A program made the translations under genes and the position numbers. This document shows positions 18,422 to 26,516 of a stretch of 64,000 nucleotides of DNA, piece after piece (position 1 is the stretch's first letter; every line of letters starts with the position of its first letter). A model generated the notes under the pieces. That model did no database searches. It was not told the origin of the DNA and saw only the letters and a program-made list of their open reading frames with translations. The DNA comes from Chelatococcus sp. YT9 (GTDB taxonomy: Bacteria > Pseudomonadota > Alphaproteobacteria > Rhizobiales > Beijerinckiaceae), in assembly GCF_018398315.1 (NCBI RefSeq), contig NZ_JAHBRW010000002.1:1658637-1722636 (forward strand). The letters are read 5' to 3'.

Positions 18422-19272
18422 GGCGCACCTCGTCCCATCAGGCCAGTGGGGCGCATCACCACGATCAGGAGCACGATCGTGAATGAAGCAATCAGCGCCG
18501 TCGTGGAACTGAACAGCGTCGACAAGACCGATTCGGACAACCCGATCAGCAGCCCACCGAGGACGGCGCCAGGCACACTGCCGAGGCCTCCGAGGATGAC
18601 GACCACGAACGCCTTGAGCATGGGCAGTTCCCCCATATACGGGCCGATGGTGTAGATCGGCGCCATGAGCCCCCCTGCGAGGCCGGCGAGGGCACAGGCG
18701 ATGCCGAAGGCGGAGGCATAGATGAGCCCGGATTCCACGCCCATCAGACTGGAGGTTTCGCGGTCCTGCGCGACCGCCTGCATGGCAAGGCCAAGCCGGG
18801 AATGCTTCAGGAACAGGTAGAAGACCACGAGAATGATCAATGCGGCTATGGCCACGACCGTACGATCCCATGGCACGACGGCGTTGACGAGTTGCCAGGT
18901 GCCGGAAAATGGCCGTTGAACGGATTGCTCCGATGGTCCGAACAGAATGAGAGCGATCGACTGCAGGGTGATGCCGACGGCAAGTGACATGATCATGCCG
19001 GGCAATTCATCGCCCACGAGCGGGCGGAACAGCACACGCTCGATGACGATGCCCAGCGCGGCGGCCAAGATCCCGGCTGCCGCGACGGCGAGGAAGAAGT
19101 TCCACCCCAGAGCGCCGAACAGAAACAGCACAACCACCGCCCCTGCCATGTAGAACTCGCCGTGGGCGAAATTCACAATACGCATGATGCCGAAGATCAG
19201 CGTGAAGCCCAGCGCCATGATGATGTAGATAAAGCCAGCCAAGAGACCGTTGACGATCATCTGCTCGATCAT
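18418..19272 (-). CDS. livH: Branched-chain amino acid-type ABC permease LivH
   Basis: The protein (284 residues) is very hydrophobic. It shows LivH signatures GFIYIIMALGFTLIFGIMRIVNFAHGEF (in part) near the N-terminus and VVILGGLGSVPGAVLGGLLIG near the C-terminus. It is the first of four overlapping genes livH-livM-livG-livF plus the MBL hydrolase. The binding-protein gene lies 160 bases upstream on the same strand, probably on the same primary transcript. Confidence 0.92.
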   Translation of the reverse strand: MIEQMIVNGLLAGFIYIIMALGFTLIFGIMRIVNFAHGEFYMAGAVVVLFLFGALGWNFFLAVAAAGILAAALGIVIERVLFRPLVGDELPGMIMSLAVGITLQSIALILFGPSEQSVQRPFSGTWQLVNAVVPWDRTVVAIAALIILVVFYLFLKHSRLGLAMQAVAQDRETSSLMGVESGLIYASAFGIACALAGLAGGLMAPIYTIGPYMGELPMLKAFVVVILGGLGSVPGAVLGGLLIGLSESVLSTLFSSTTALIASFTIVLLIVVMRPTGLMGRGAP

Positions 19273-19432
19273 CGCAGCCGTTCTCCCTGGACATGCAGGC
19301 CCTCTGCACGCCGATATGCCATATCATCGTTCCCCAAATCGGAGGCGTGACCCAAGGCTTCGGGATCCGACCGAGCCCGGGGGGAGGCGCGGAGCACCTT
19401 CCCCAATGCGGCCGCCGTTAAGCTGGTCCTCG

Positions 19433-20593
19433 CTACTTTGTCTTACCGATCACGACTGGTTGGCCGTCCCGAATGACGCCGATGTAGTTGACGGTCATGA
19501 TCTGGTTATCGACCCCCGAGATTGCCTTGCCGCCGAGGCTCAACTGATCGCCCTGCACGGATGGCATGGGAAGGACGGAAGCGAAGGCTGCGGCCACCTT
19601 GGCGGTGTCGCCGGGGTCGCCTGACTTCTGAATGGCCTTCAGGAGGACATTGGCGCCATCGTAGAATGACACCAGAATTTCGTTCGGATCCTGTCCGACA
19701 GACGTCTTGTAGGCGGCCGCGATGCGCCGGTAGCCCTCGTTGGCCGGGTCGGCGTAGAGCATGTTGATGACACCCTCGGCGGCCTTCGCGCCCGCGCCCG
19801 CAACGATTTCGGCCGGTCCGGCGCCACCAGTCTTGCTGAACAGCTTGTCATAGCCGAGTTCGCGCGCCTGGCGGATGATGAGGCCGGCAGTGGCGGGCGA
19901 CGTGCCGCCAAGCTCGATGATATCGGGCTTCATGGCGATGATCTTGGTCAGGAGCGGCTGGAAATCCTTCTGAGCGCGCTCGAACATTTCATGGCCAAGA
20001 ACCTCGAAACCATTCTCCTTGAACAGCTTTTCGCTGAGCTGTGTCTGATCCCAGCCCGTCTCGTCGTTGGGATTGAGGATGACGACCCGCTTGTCCTTCA
20101 CATTGTCCTTCATCCAGGCAATGAAGGAGGGCACGTAGTCAGCTGGCGTGCTGTACATACGGAACATGTACTTGGTCGAGGGCTCGATTGCCTTGGCGGT
20201 ATAAGCGGCTGTCACCGCGACCACCTCGTCGTCCTCGACGTTCTGCTTCAGCGCCATCGTGGCCGCTGAGCTCAGGATGATCATGTATTTGACGCCGTCC
20301 TGATTGACCAGGCGGTTGTAGGCGGCGACCGCTTCGGCTGCCTTGTACTGATCGTCATAGGCGACGACCTCGACCTTGTAGGTCTTACCACCGACTGTCA
20401 GTCCACCCTTGGCATTGATGTCTGCCGCCAGGATCTTCGGCGCCTCAGCGGCCGCAATTCCCCACGGCGCGCCGGCGCCTGTCAAAGGGGCGATCACGCC
20501 GATCTTGATCGTGTCGGCCGCCATGGCCGTCACCACACTTATGCTCAGCGCCAGGACCGTCGTTGCAGCCGCAAGATAGGGCTTGAATTTCAT
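19433..20593 (-). CDS. ABC transporter substrate-binding protein, LivK/amide-type
   Basis: This 386-residue periplasmic protein has a clear signal peptide (KPYLAAATTVLALSISVVTAMA) and a type I binding fold starting IKIGVIAPLTGAGAPWGIAAAEAPK (in part). It is the ligand-binding partner of LivHMGF. GGGAGGAG precedes ATG 20593, and operator E lies a further 37 bases upstream, tying the importer to the region 1 regulon. The 160-base gap to livH has no gene and probably lets this protein be made in excess. Confidence 0.93.
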   Translation of the reverse strand: MKFKPYLAAATTVLALSISVVTAMAADTIKIGVIAPLTGAGAPWGIAAAEAPKILAADINAKGGLTVGGKTYKVEVVAYDDQYKAAEAVAAYNRLVNQDGVKYMIILSSAATMALKQNVEDDEVVAVTAAYTAKAIEPSTKYMFRMYSTPADYVPSFIAWMKDNVKDKRVVILNPNDETGWDQTQLSEKLFKENGFEVLGHEMFERAQKDFQPLLTKIIAMKPDIIELGGTSPATAGLIIRQARELGYDKLFSKTGGAGPAEIVAGAGAKAAEGVINMLYADPANEGYRRIAAAYKTSVGQDPNEILVSFYDGANVLLKAIQKSGDPGDTAKVAAAFASVLPMPSVQGDQLSLGGKAISGVDNQIMTVNYIGVIRDGQPVVIGKTK

Positions 20594-20629
20594 GGTTGCT
20601 CCTCCCTATACCGCTCGTTCCGAGACGTT

Positions 20630-20646
20630 ATAAATCATATAGATCA
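20630..20646 (-). promoter_or_regulatory. Operator site E (minus-strand TGATCTATATGATTTAT)
   Basis: The fifth copy of the region 1 site is 37-53 bases before the LivK-type gene. It is the weakest match (TATATGATTT core; left arm TGATC). Position and strand agree with the other copies. The gene to its right (20795) is more than 140 bases away and is probably outside the regulon. Confidence 0.45.
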
Positions 20647-20794
20647 TTTTCATCTCTGGCGTCAACGGAGGCTGCTGATGCCGTGAGACGTCCGGACGCC
20701 TGCCATGTTGCCTTCTCCCCGTAATCCAGGCATTGCGGTGGCGAACTGGCGCGCCATTCTTGGACGCCGGCGATCGTCCAGGCAGAGGTAAACC

Positions 20795-21688
20795 ATGACT
20801 GAAGTGCGGCTTGAGAGCGAAGCTTTGTTCGCGACACTCGATACGAGCGGTGGCGTCATCTGGCGGCTCGTGGCGAAGACCGCGCGTGGGGAGGTCCCGC
20901 TTCTGCGGCCGCCGGCTGAGGAAGCGCCCCGCCTTCCGCGCCGGTCGGGCTGCTATCCACTCGTGCCTTTTGGCAACCGGATCGCCGACAATCGCTTCAC
21001 CTTCGAGGGTGAGGAGTACACATTGGCTCCGAACACGGATTGGGATCCTCTTGTGCTGCATGGCGATGGCTGGCTCAAATTGTGGAGCGTCCGTGAGGCA
21101 ACGCCGAAGCGCGCTGTCCTCGCCAGTGAGACCCGGGACGAGGGCGCCTTCCAGTATGATGCCGAGCAGATCTTTGCGGTCGAGGGCTCTGCGCTGACGG
21201 TCACGATGACGATCGTCAATCGTGCGGCCCGTGCCATGCCCTTCGGCTTCGGGTGGCACCCGTATTTGCCGGCCCATCCGGACACGACGATCAGGGCGAC
21301 CACGTCCGACTATTGGGAGGAGGGGGAGCTCTCACTCCCCACGCGACGGGCGCCCTTGCCTGCGGACCTCGATTTCTCGGTGCCGCGCGGTGTTCCAGGG
21401 CGGCGGATCAACAATGGCTTCGAGGGCTGGGACGGTCGGGCGGAGATCACGGCGCCCAGCACCGGCGTGACCACGCTCATCACGGCGACGGAAGAACTGC
21501 GACGCACATTCATGTTCGTACCGGATCCGGTGGATCCGCCGGTTCATCCAGTTCCGTTTTTCGCCTTCGAGCCCATGAGTCACACGGCCAACGCCCACCA
21601 TATTCCGGCAGACGGAGGCTTGAAGCGTCTCGCGCCGGGCGAGAGCCTGACCGGCTCGATGACGATTGCGTGGTGCGCGGCATCCTGA
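20795..21688 (+). CDS. Aldose 1-epimerase family protein
   Basis: The protein (297 residues) has the galactose-mutarotase-like beta sandwich pattern: SGCYPLVPFGNRIADNRFTFEGEEY in parts, LHGDGWLKLWSV with the first catalytic-type histidine, and FGWHPYLPAHPDTTI with the second (GWHPYL). Family members interconvert anomers of sugars or, in some branches, act on sugar phosphates. It is cytoplasmic, with no signal peptide. It is not near sugar genes here, so its substrate is unclear. The next gene begins 76 bases downstream on the same strand. Confidence 0.88.
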   Translation: MTEVRLESEALFATLDTSGGVIWRLVAKTARGEVPLLRPPAEEAPRLPRRSGCYPLVPFGNRIADNRFTFEGEEYTLAPNTDWDPLVLHGDGWLKLWSVREATPKRAVLASETRDEGAFQYDAEQIFAVEGSALTVTMTIVNRAARAMPFGFGWHPYLPAHPDTTIRATTSDYWEEGELSLPTRRAPLPADLDFSVPRGVPGRRINNGFEGWDGRAEITAPSTGVTTLITATEELRRTFMFVPDPVDPPVHPVPFFAFEPMSHTANAHHIPADGGLKRLAPGESLTGSMTIAWCAAS

Positions 21689-21763
21689 ACCCGTCGCCGG
21701 ATCGGCTTGAAGATCGGCGACTGCGCCCCAATCTGCACGAGACCGGAGCAGGAGCACGGGACA

Positions 21764-22327
21764 ATGGGCCGAGTGCCTCATCGCTATTGCATCTTCGAGA
21801 CCGCTGGTGGTTTTTGCGGCATCGCGTGGAAGGACAGTGGCATCACGCGCTTTCATCTGCCGAGCCCCACGGCGGCGGCTGCGGAACGCGGTCTTCTGCG
21901 CCGTTCCGCCGACGCATTGCTGGGCGAGCCCACGCCTATGGTGGTCACGGCGATTGCCGCGGCCCAACGGTACTTCAAGGGCGAGCCTGTCGACTTCTCG
22001 GATCTGACACTTGATCTCGGCGAGCAGGATCACCTGTTCGTGGCGATCTATTCGGCCACGCGCGCGCTGCGGTGGGGCGAGACGACGACATACGGCGCGC
22101 TCGCGAAAGCGCTCGGAGCGGGACCTGAGGCTGCGCGCGACGTCGGCCAGGCTATGGCGAAAAACCCCGTGCCGCTCATAATCCCGTGTCATCGGGTGCT
22201 GGCAGCGGGCGGAAAGGTCGGCGGCTTCTCAGCTCCCGGCGGAGCGGCTTCCAAGATCCGGATGCTTGCCCTCGAAGGGCATGATCTATCACCACCGCAG
22301 CCCGCACAGGGCGCCTTCAGCTTTTAA
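21764..22327 (+). CDS. ogt: Methylated-DNA--protein-cysteine methyltransferase
   Basis: This suicide DNA-repair enzyme (187 residues) moves alkyl groups from O6-alkylguanine to its own cysteine. The active site IIPCHRVL is intact (Cys in PCHRV), followed by the family's GGFSAPGGAASKIRMLALEG tail. The helix-turn-helix lies around WGETTTYGALAKALG. There is no N-terminal Ada domain, so it is Ogt-type. I chose ATG 21764, which has GGAGCACGGG ahead; an in-frame start at 21707 would add 19 poorly matching residues. It is likely cotranscribed with the epimerase. Confidence 0.92.
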   Translation: MGRVPHRYCIFETAGGFCGIAWKDSGITRFHLPSPTAAAAERGLLRRSADALLGEPTPMVVTAIAAAQRYFKGEPVDFSDLTLDLGEQDHLFVAIYSATRALRWGETTTYGALAKALGAGPEAARDVGQAMAKNPVPLIIPCHRVLAAGGKVGGFSAPGGAASKIRMLALEGHDLSPPQPAQGAFSF

Positions 22328-22668
22328 TCGCGGTGCGAAGCAGCTTTAGGTTGTCGCGCTAATAATCTCTGCCGGAAGAACAAATCATCTTGCTTGCGAG
22401 ACGTCGGGAAGGCCCGGAACATGCAGCCCAGCTCCGAAGGCTCAATTTCCATATGAGGTTCCATAATCACGCTTATGCGAAATGAGCTCTCCCGCGTAAG
22501 TGCTCTTGGTGCCCTCATCTTGCATGGGACAGACGCCAAACGTCCGAGGGGCATTTCACGAAGAACGCTCCAATTTTCTAGGTGTTCGGGCTTTTCGCCC
22601 TCCTGGACAACATTCCCCATCAGCCCCCACCGCAAGCGGGCGTCGATGGTCACAACCGGCACGGCCAT
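22324..22668 (-). CDS. Possible small hypothetical protein (uncertain)
   Basis: A 114-codon frame lies in the 421-base gap between ogt and the malonyl-CoA synthetase gene, in the direction of the latter. I recognise no family. Codon use differs from the neighbours (ATA, AGA, TTA codons occur in a GC-rich genome) and the local GC content is visibly lower, as in acquired or decaying DNA. No convincing ribosome-binding site precedes its ATG. The rest of the gap (22669-22748) shows nothing I can name. Confidence 0.25.
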   Translation of the reverse strand: MAVPVVTIDARLRWGLMGNVVQEGEKPEHLENWSVLREMPLGRLASVPCKMRAPRALTRESSFRISVIMEPHMEIEPSELGCMFRAFPTSRKQDDLFFRQRLLARQPKAASHRD

Positions 22669-22748
22669 CGGAGACTACGCGCATACGGAGCCCGGTGGCG
22701 CGATTAGGTGTTTTCTAGCCCGCCTCCCAGACCTACCGAGGCCTGCGG

Positions 22749-24287
22749 CTATCCCGCGGGCTTTTGGAAGATATCCGCGAAGCGCTGGCGCAGGATGTTC
22801 TTCTGGACTTTGCCCATGGTATTGCGGGGCAGCTCATCGACGATGAAGACGTGCTTCGGCTGCTTGAACTTGGCCAGACGATCGGCCAGGGCCGCGCCGA
22901 CGGCTTCCGGATCAGCCGGGCTTTTCGGATCGGGAACCACGACGGCGACAACGCCCTCGCCGAAATCCGGATGCGGCAGGCCGATGACTGCGCTTTCCAC
23001 CACGCCCGGCAGATCGTCGATCGCCTCTTCAATCTCCTTGGGGTAGACGTTGAAACCGCCGGAGATGATCAGGTCCTTGGCACGCCCGACGATATGGACA
23101 TAACCGGCTGCATCGACCTTGCCGAGGTCGCCGGTGATAAAGAAGCCATCGGCGCGGAACTCTTCCTTCGTTTTCTCAGGATTTCGCCAGTAACCTTTGA
23201 AAACATTAGGCCCCCTCACCTCGATCACACCGATTGCATCGGCCGTGACAGGCTGGCGTGTGTCGGCGTCGACCACACGCAGTTCCACTCCCGGCAAGGG
23301 ATAACCCACTGTCCCGGCAATGCGGTCGCCGTCATAGGGGTTGGAGGTGTTCATGTTGGTCTCGGTCATGCCGTAGCGCTCGAGAATGGCGTGGCCCGTG
23401 CGCTCGCGCCACTCCCGATGCGTCTCGGCCAAAAGCGGCGCTGAGCCCGAGACGAACAGTCTGATATGGGCTGTAGCATCGCGTGTCAGCCCCTCGTGTT
23501 GGAGAAGCCGGGTGTAGAAGGTCGGCACGCCCATCATGCTCGTTGCTTCCGGGAGAAGCGCCATCACCTTGTCCGCATCGAACTTCGGCAGGAAGAGCAT
23601 GGAGGCGCCGGCCGCCAGAATGGTGTTCGTGGCGACGAACAGCCCATGGGTGTGGAAGATCGGCAACGCGTGCAGGAGAACGTCTTTGTCGGTGAAACGC
23701 CAATAGTCGACCAGCGTCAGCGCATTCGACAGGAGATTGTCGTGGCTCAGCATGGCGCCCTTGGAGCGTCCCGTGGTGCCCGAGGTGTAGAGGATGGCGG
23801 CCAGGTCATCCGGCCCGCGCGGCACGTCGACGAAAGCCGTGGCCGCGGCCTCCGGCAGGGCGGCCGCCTTGTCCATGAGGCTGCCCCTGCCCGCTCCGTC
23901 CAACGTCTCGACCGCAGCGATGCTGTGCCGGCCGGCGAGCTCCTTGATCCCGTCGACTTTGGCCGGATCGCAGACGACGAGGCGCGGTTCGGCATCCCCG
24001 AGGAAATAGTCGAGTTCGGCAAGGGTATAGGCGGTGTTGAGCGGCAGAAAGATAGCCCCGGCCCGCACAGTCGCGAGATAGAGCACGATGGCCTCGGCGC
24101 TCTTCTCCACTTGAACCGCCACGCGGTCGCCCGGCTGAACCCCAAGGTTTACGAGCGTCGCGGCCAACCGCGCGCTCTCCTTCACCAGATCGCCATAAGT
24201 GATCGTCCGTCCCCCGTTCACGGCAATGAACGGCTTGTCGGACGCAGGCGCTTTGGCCATCAGTCCGGAGAACAGATGCGAGGTCAT
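22749..24287 (-). CDS. matB: Malonyl-CoA synthetase (AMP-forming acyl-CoA ligase)
   Basis: The protein (512 residues) is an ANL-superfamily ligase. The P-loop is ILYTSGTTGRSKGAMLSH; LERYGMTETNMNTSNPYDG (in part) carries the A5 motif; GDLGKVDAAGYVHIVGRAKDLIISGGFNVYP covers the hinge; and the catalytic lysine is in LPRNTMGKVQKN. The overall sequence matches rhizobial MatB. It makes malonyl-CoA from malonate, ATP and CoA. ATG 24287 is 37 bases after the malonyl-CoA decarboxylase gene, so the two form a malonate-degrading operon. No matC transporter or matR regulator is present here. Confidence 0.9.
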   Translation of the reverse strand: MTSHLFSGLMAKAPASDKPFIAVNGGRTITYGDLVKESARLAATLVNLGVQPGDRVAVQVEKSAEAIVLYLATVRAGAIFLPLNTAYTLAELDYFLGDAEPRLVVCDPAKVDGIKELAGRHSIAAVETLDGAGRGSLMDKAAALPEAAATAFVDVPRGPDDLAAILYTSGTTGRSKGAMLSHDNLLSNALTLVDYWRFTDKDVLLHALPIFHTHGLFVATNTILAAGASMLFLPKFDADKVMALLPEATSMMGVPTFYTRLLQHEGLTRDATAHIRLFVSGSAPLLAETHREWRERTGHAILERYGMTETNMNTSNPYDGDRIAGTVGYPLPGVELRVVDADTRQPVTADAIGVIEVRGPNVFKGYWRNPEKTKEEFRADGFFITGDLGKVDAAGYVHIVGRAKDLIISGGFNVYPKEIEEAIDDLPGVVESAVIGLPHPDFGEGVVAVVVPDPKSPADPEAVGAALADRLAKFKQPKHVFIVDELPRNTMGKVQKNILRQRFADIFQKPAG

Positions 24288-24324
24288 AGGGCGTAAGCTC
24301 CGATCGTTTATTGTTCTAAGGGCT

Positions 24325-25683
24325 TCAGTCCGCCACCGTAGCGAGCGCCCGCTGCGGCTTGTCAGCCTTGAGGAGCTTGCGAATGGCGGGCGCGGCGATG
24401 ATGTCGCCGGCGCGCGCATAGGCTTCGTGGTTGGCCTCGATATCGTCAAGGGCATAAAGATAGTTCACCATCAGCCCATGGGATTGCTTCAGCCCCTTGG
24501 GTGAGGGATCGCCCAGGAAGTCCAGCTTCTCCAGCCGAGCACCATTGCCGAGGTGAAAGCGCGCGACGGCATCGACCGGCGTTCCACGCGGGCTCTTGGC
24601 CTTGAGGAAATAGTAGGCTGCCGCCTGCAGCATCACCTTGCGCAGGGCAGGCAACTTGTCCTTGTCCTCATGCCAGCCGGGTTCGTCGAGAGCGGCGAGC
24701 GCGGTTTTGTCCGCCTCGTCCAGCGCATCGGAGGCTTCTGCCTGGCGTTCACGATTGAGCCAGCTGGCAAAGCCCGGCACCGGCGAGAGGGTGACGAAGG
24801 TCTTGAGGTTGGGCAGGTCGCGCTTCAGATCCTGGACCACCTGCTTGATCAGGAAATGACCGAAGGAGATGGCGGCCAATCCCTTCTGGGTATTGGAGAT
24901 GGAATAGAATACCGCCGTCGTGGCATCCTCGGCGCGGATTGGAGCACGCTTCTGGGCAAGAAGCGGCGCGATGGCACCTGGAATTTCGCGCGTCAGCGCT
25001 ACCTCCACGAAGATCAGCGGCTCGTCGCCGAGCTGGGGGTGGAAGAAGGCAAAGCAGCGCCTGTCCGCAGGCTCGAGGCGCCCGCGCAGGTCGTCCCAAT
25101 CGCTGATGGCGTGCACGGCCTCATAGCGGATGATCTTCTCCAGGATATGCGCCGGCGAGCTCCATTCGATCGGCCGCAGCACGAGAAAGCCGCGGTTGAA
25201 CCAGGATGAGAAGAGATGCCGGAAATCGCTGTCGACTGCTCTGAGCGCCGGCTCGTCGCGCAGATGCTCGAGGATATCCTCGCGCATTTTTACCAGCGCC
25301 GCGGTGCCGCCGGGGGCCAGGTTCAGCCGACGGATGAGCTCCTGCCGCCGGGCCTCCGCCGCGTTGTGGAGGCCGTGGATGGTGTCGTCATCCGGGTTGG
25401 CGCGGAAGGCTTCGAGCGCCCGCTCGAGCTTGGCGCGGTCAGCGCCGAAACGCTCAGCCAGCACACGCAGGAACGCAAGGCGCACCTGTGGCGAGGCGGC
25501 GGCGTAGCTATCGAGCAGGGCCTGCGCCAGCGCGACGCCCGATGCCTCGCCGCGTTCGGAAAGCAACTGCTCCGCGAGAGCGCTCGGGTCGGCCGTCAGG
25601 GCCGGATCAGGCGGAAGGCCGAGGAACGTGCGGCCGCGGTTGGTCAGCGTTTGCAGCAGGTCGTTCAGAAACGACGTTGGCAT
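24325..25683 (-). CDS. Malonyl-CoA decarboxylase
   Basis: The 452-residue protein has an N-terminal helical domain (to about residue 180) and a GNAT-like catalytic domain. Visible landmarks are TTAVFYSISNTQKGLAAISFG with the catalytic-type serine, FVTLSPVPGFASWL, and VARFHLGNGARLEKLDFLGD with the catalytic histidine. It converts malonyl-CoA to acetyl-CoA and CO2, completing malonate use with MatB. ATG 25683 has GAGGAG five bases upstream. It is divergent from fdsG across a 317-base spacer. The symbol matA is used for some homologues. Confidence 0.93.
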   Translation of the reverse strand: MPTSFLNDLLQTLTNRGRTFLGLPPDPALTADPSALAEQLLSERGEASGVALAQALLDSYAAASPQVRLAFLRVLAERFGADRAKLERALEAFRANPDDDTIHGLHNAAEARRQELIRRLNLAPGGTAALVKMREDILEHLRDEPALRAVDSDFRHLFSSWFNRGFLVLRPIEWSSPAHILEKIIRYEAVHAISDWDDLRGRLEPADRRCFAFFHPQLGDEPLIFVEVALTREIPGAIAPLLAQKRAPIRAEDATTAVFYSISNTQKGLAAISFGHFLIKQVVQDLKRDLPNLKTFVTLSPVPGFASWLNRERQAEASDALDEADKTALAALDEPGWHEDKDKLPALRKVMLQAAAYYFLKAKSPRGTPVDAVARFHLGNGARLEKLDFLGDPSPKGLKQSHGLMVNYLYALDDIEANHEAYARAGDIIAAPAIRKLLKADKPQRALATVAD

Positions 25684-26000
25684 AGGAGCTCCTCGACAGG
25701 CATCAATGTTCCGGGTCCGCCTCCCCCTGGCACCAGCAATTCTGTCTGATGACGAGGCGACTGTCAGCGGAAACAACAGGCGAACAGCCAAGTTCCCGTT
25801 TGTTTGATCGTAAGAGCCGCAGTATGTGCGGAGCGTGACGCTCGCAACGTGTTGTGCTGGCCCGCGATATCGCGATCGGACGGATCACCAGCGGCGTCAG
25901 GTCGCAATCGCGTTCTCACGGATTGGTCAGGCTTGCCCTCTTACTTTAGAATGATAGTAGAAGCTCCAGCCGGGAACCAGACGGGAGGTCACTGTTCATC
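25684..26000. promoter_or_regulatory. Divergent control region between malonyl-CoA decarboxylase and fdsG
   Basis: This 317-base spacer has no gene. It holds two palindromes, GAGCG-TGA-CGCTC (25831-25843) and CGCGATATCGCG (25863-25874). A weak rightward promoter is possible: TTGGTC at 25923-25928 and TAGAAT at 25947-25952 with an 18-base spacer. fds operons elsewhere often have a LysR-type fdsR gene at this place; none is present here. Confidence 0.4.
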
Positions 26001-26516
26001 ATGTCTCAGTCGCGCCACGCGAAAGACCCTCTCGCGGTCACGCCGAAGGAATTGAGCGGCGCGCAGCTTGATGAGCTGTTGACAATCATCGCCGGTTTCG
26101 AAGGCGTGGAGGGCGCAGCACTGCCCATCCTCCATGCGATCCAGTCCGCCTTCGGCTATGTTCCTCAGGCGGCCGTGCCGATCCTAGCGGACAAGCTCAA
26201 CCGCTCGCGGGCCGAGATCCATGGCGTGGTCACGTTCTACCACGATTTTCGCAGCCAGCCGGCCGGGCAGCATGTCGTAAAGCTGTGTCGTGCGGAAGCC
26301 TGCCAGTCCATGGGTGGAAACCATGTTGCCGAGGTGGTGGAAGCCGGCCTCGGCATCGGTATGGGCGAGACGACGGCCGATGGCCGGGTGACGCTCGAAC
26401 CGGTTTATTGCCTCGGCCTTTGTGCTGTTGCGCCTGCGGCGATGGTCGATGGTCGCGTCATCGGTCGCTTGGATGAGGCAAAAGCCGGCGCGCTGATCGC
26501 TGAGGTGGCGCCATGA
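26001..26516 (+). CDS. fdsG: NAD+-dependent formate dehydrogenase gamma subunit (NuoE-like)
   Basis: The 171-residue protein is thioredoxin-like and holds one [2Fe-2S] cluster through Cys96, Cys101, Cys137 and Cys141 (LCRAEACQSMGG and CLGLCAVAPAAMVDG). It passes electrons within the soluble FdsGBA complex, which oxidises formate to CO2 and reduces NAD+. It is related to NuoE/HoxE. GGGAGG lies 12 bases before the ATG. Its stop overlaps fdsB by four bases (ATGA). Confidence 0.95.
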   Translation: MSQSRHAKDPLAVTPKELSGAQLDELLTIIAGFEGVEGAALPILHAIQSAFGYVPQAAVPILADKLNRSRAEIHGVVTFYHDFRSQPAGQHVVKLCRAEACQSMGGNHVAEVVEAGLGIGMGETTADGRVTLEPVYCLGLCAVAPAAMVDGRVIGRLDEAKAGALIAEVAP

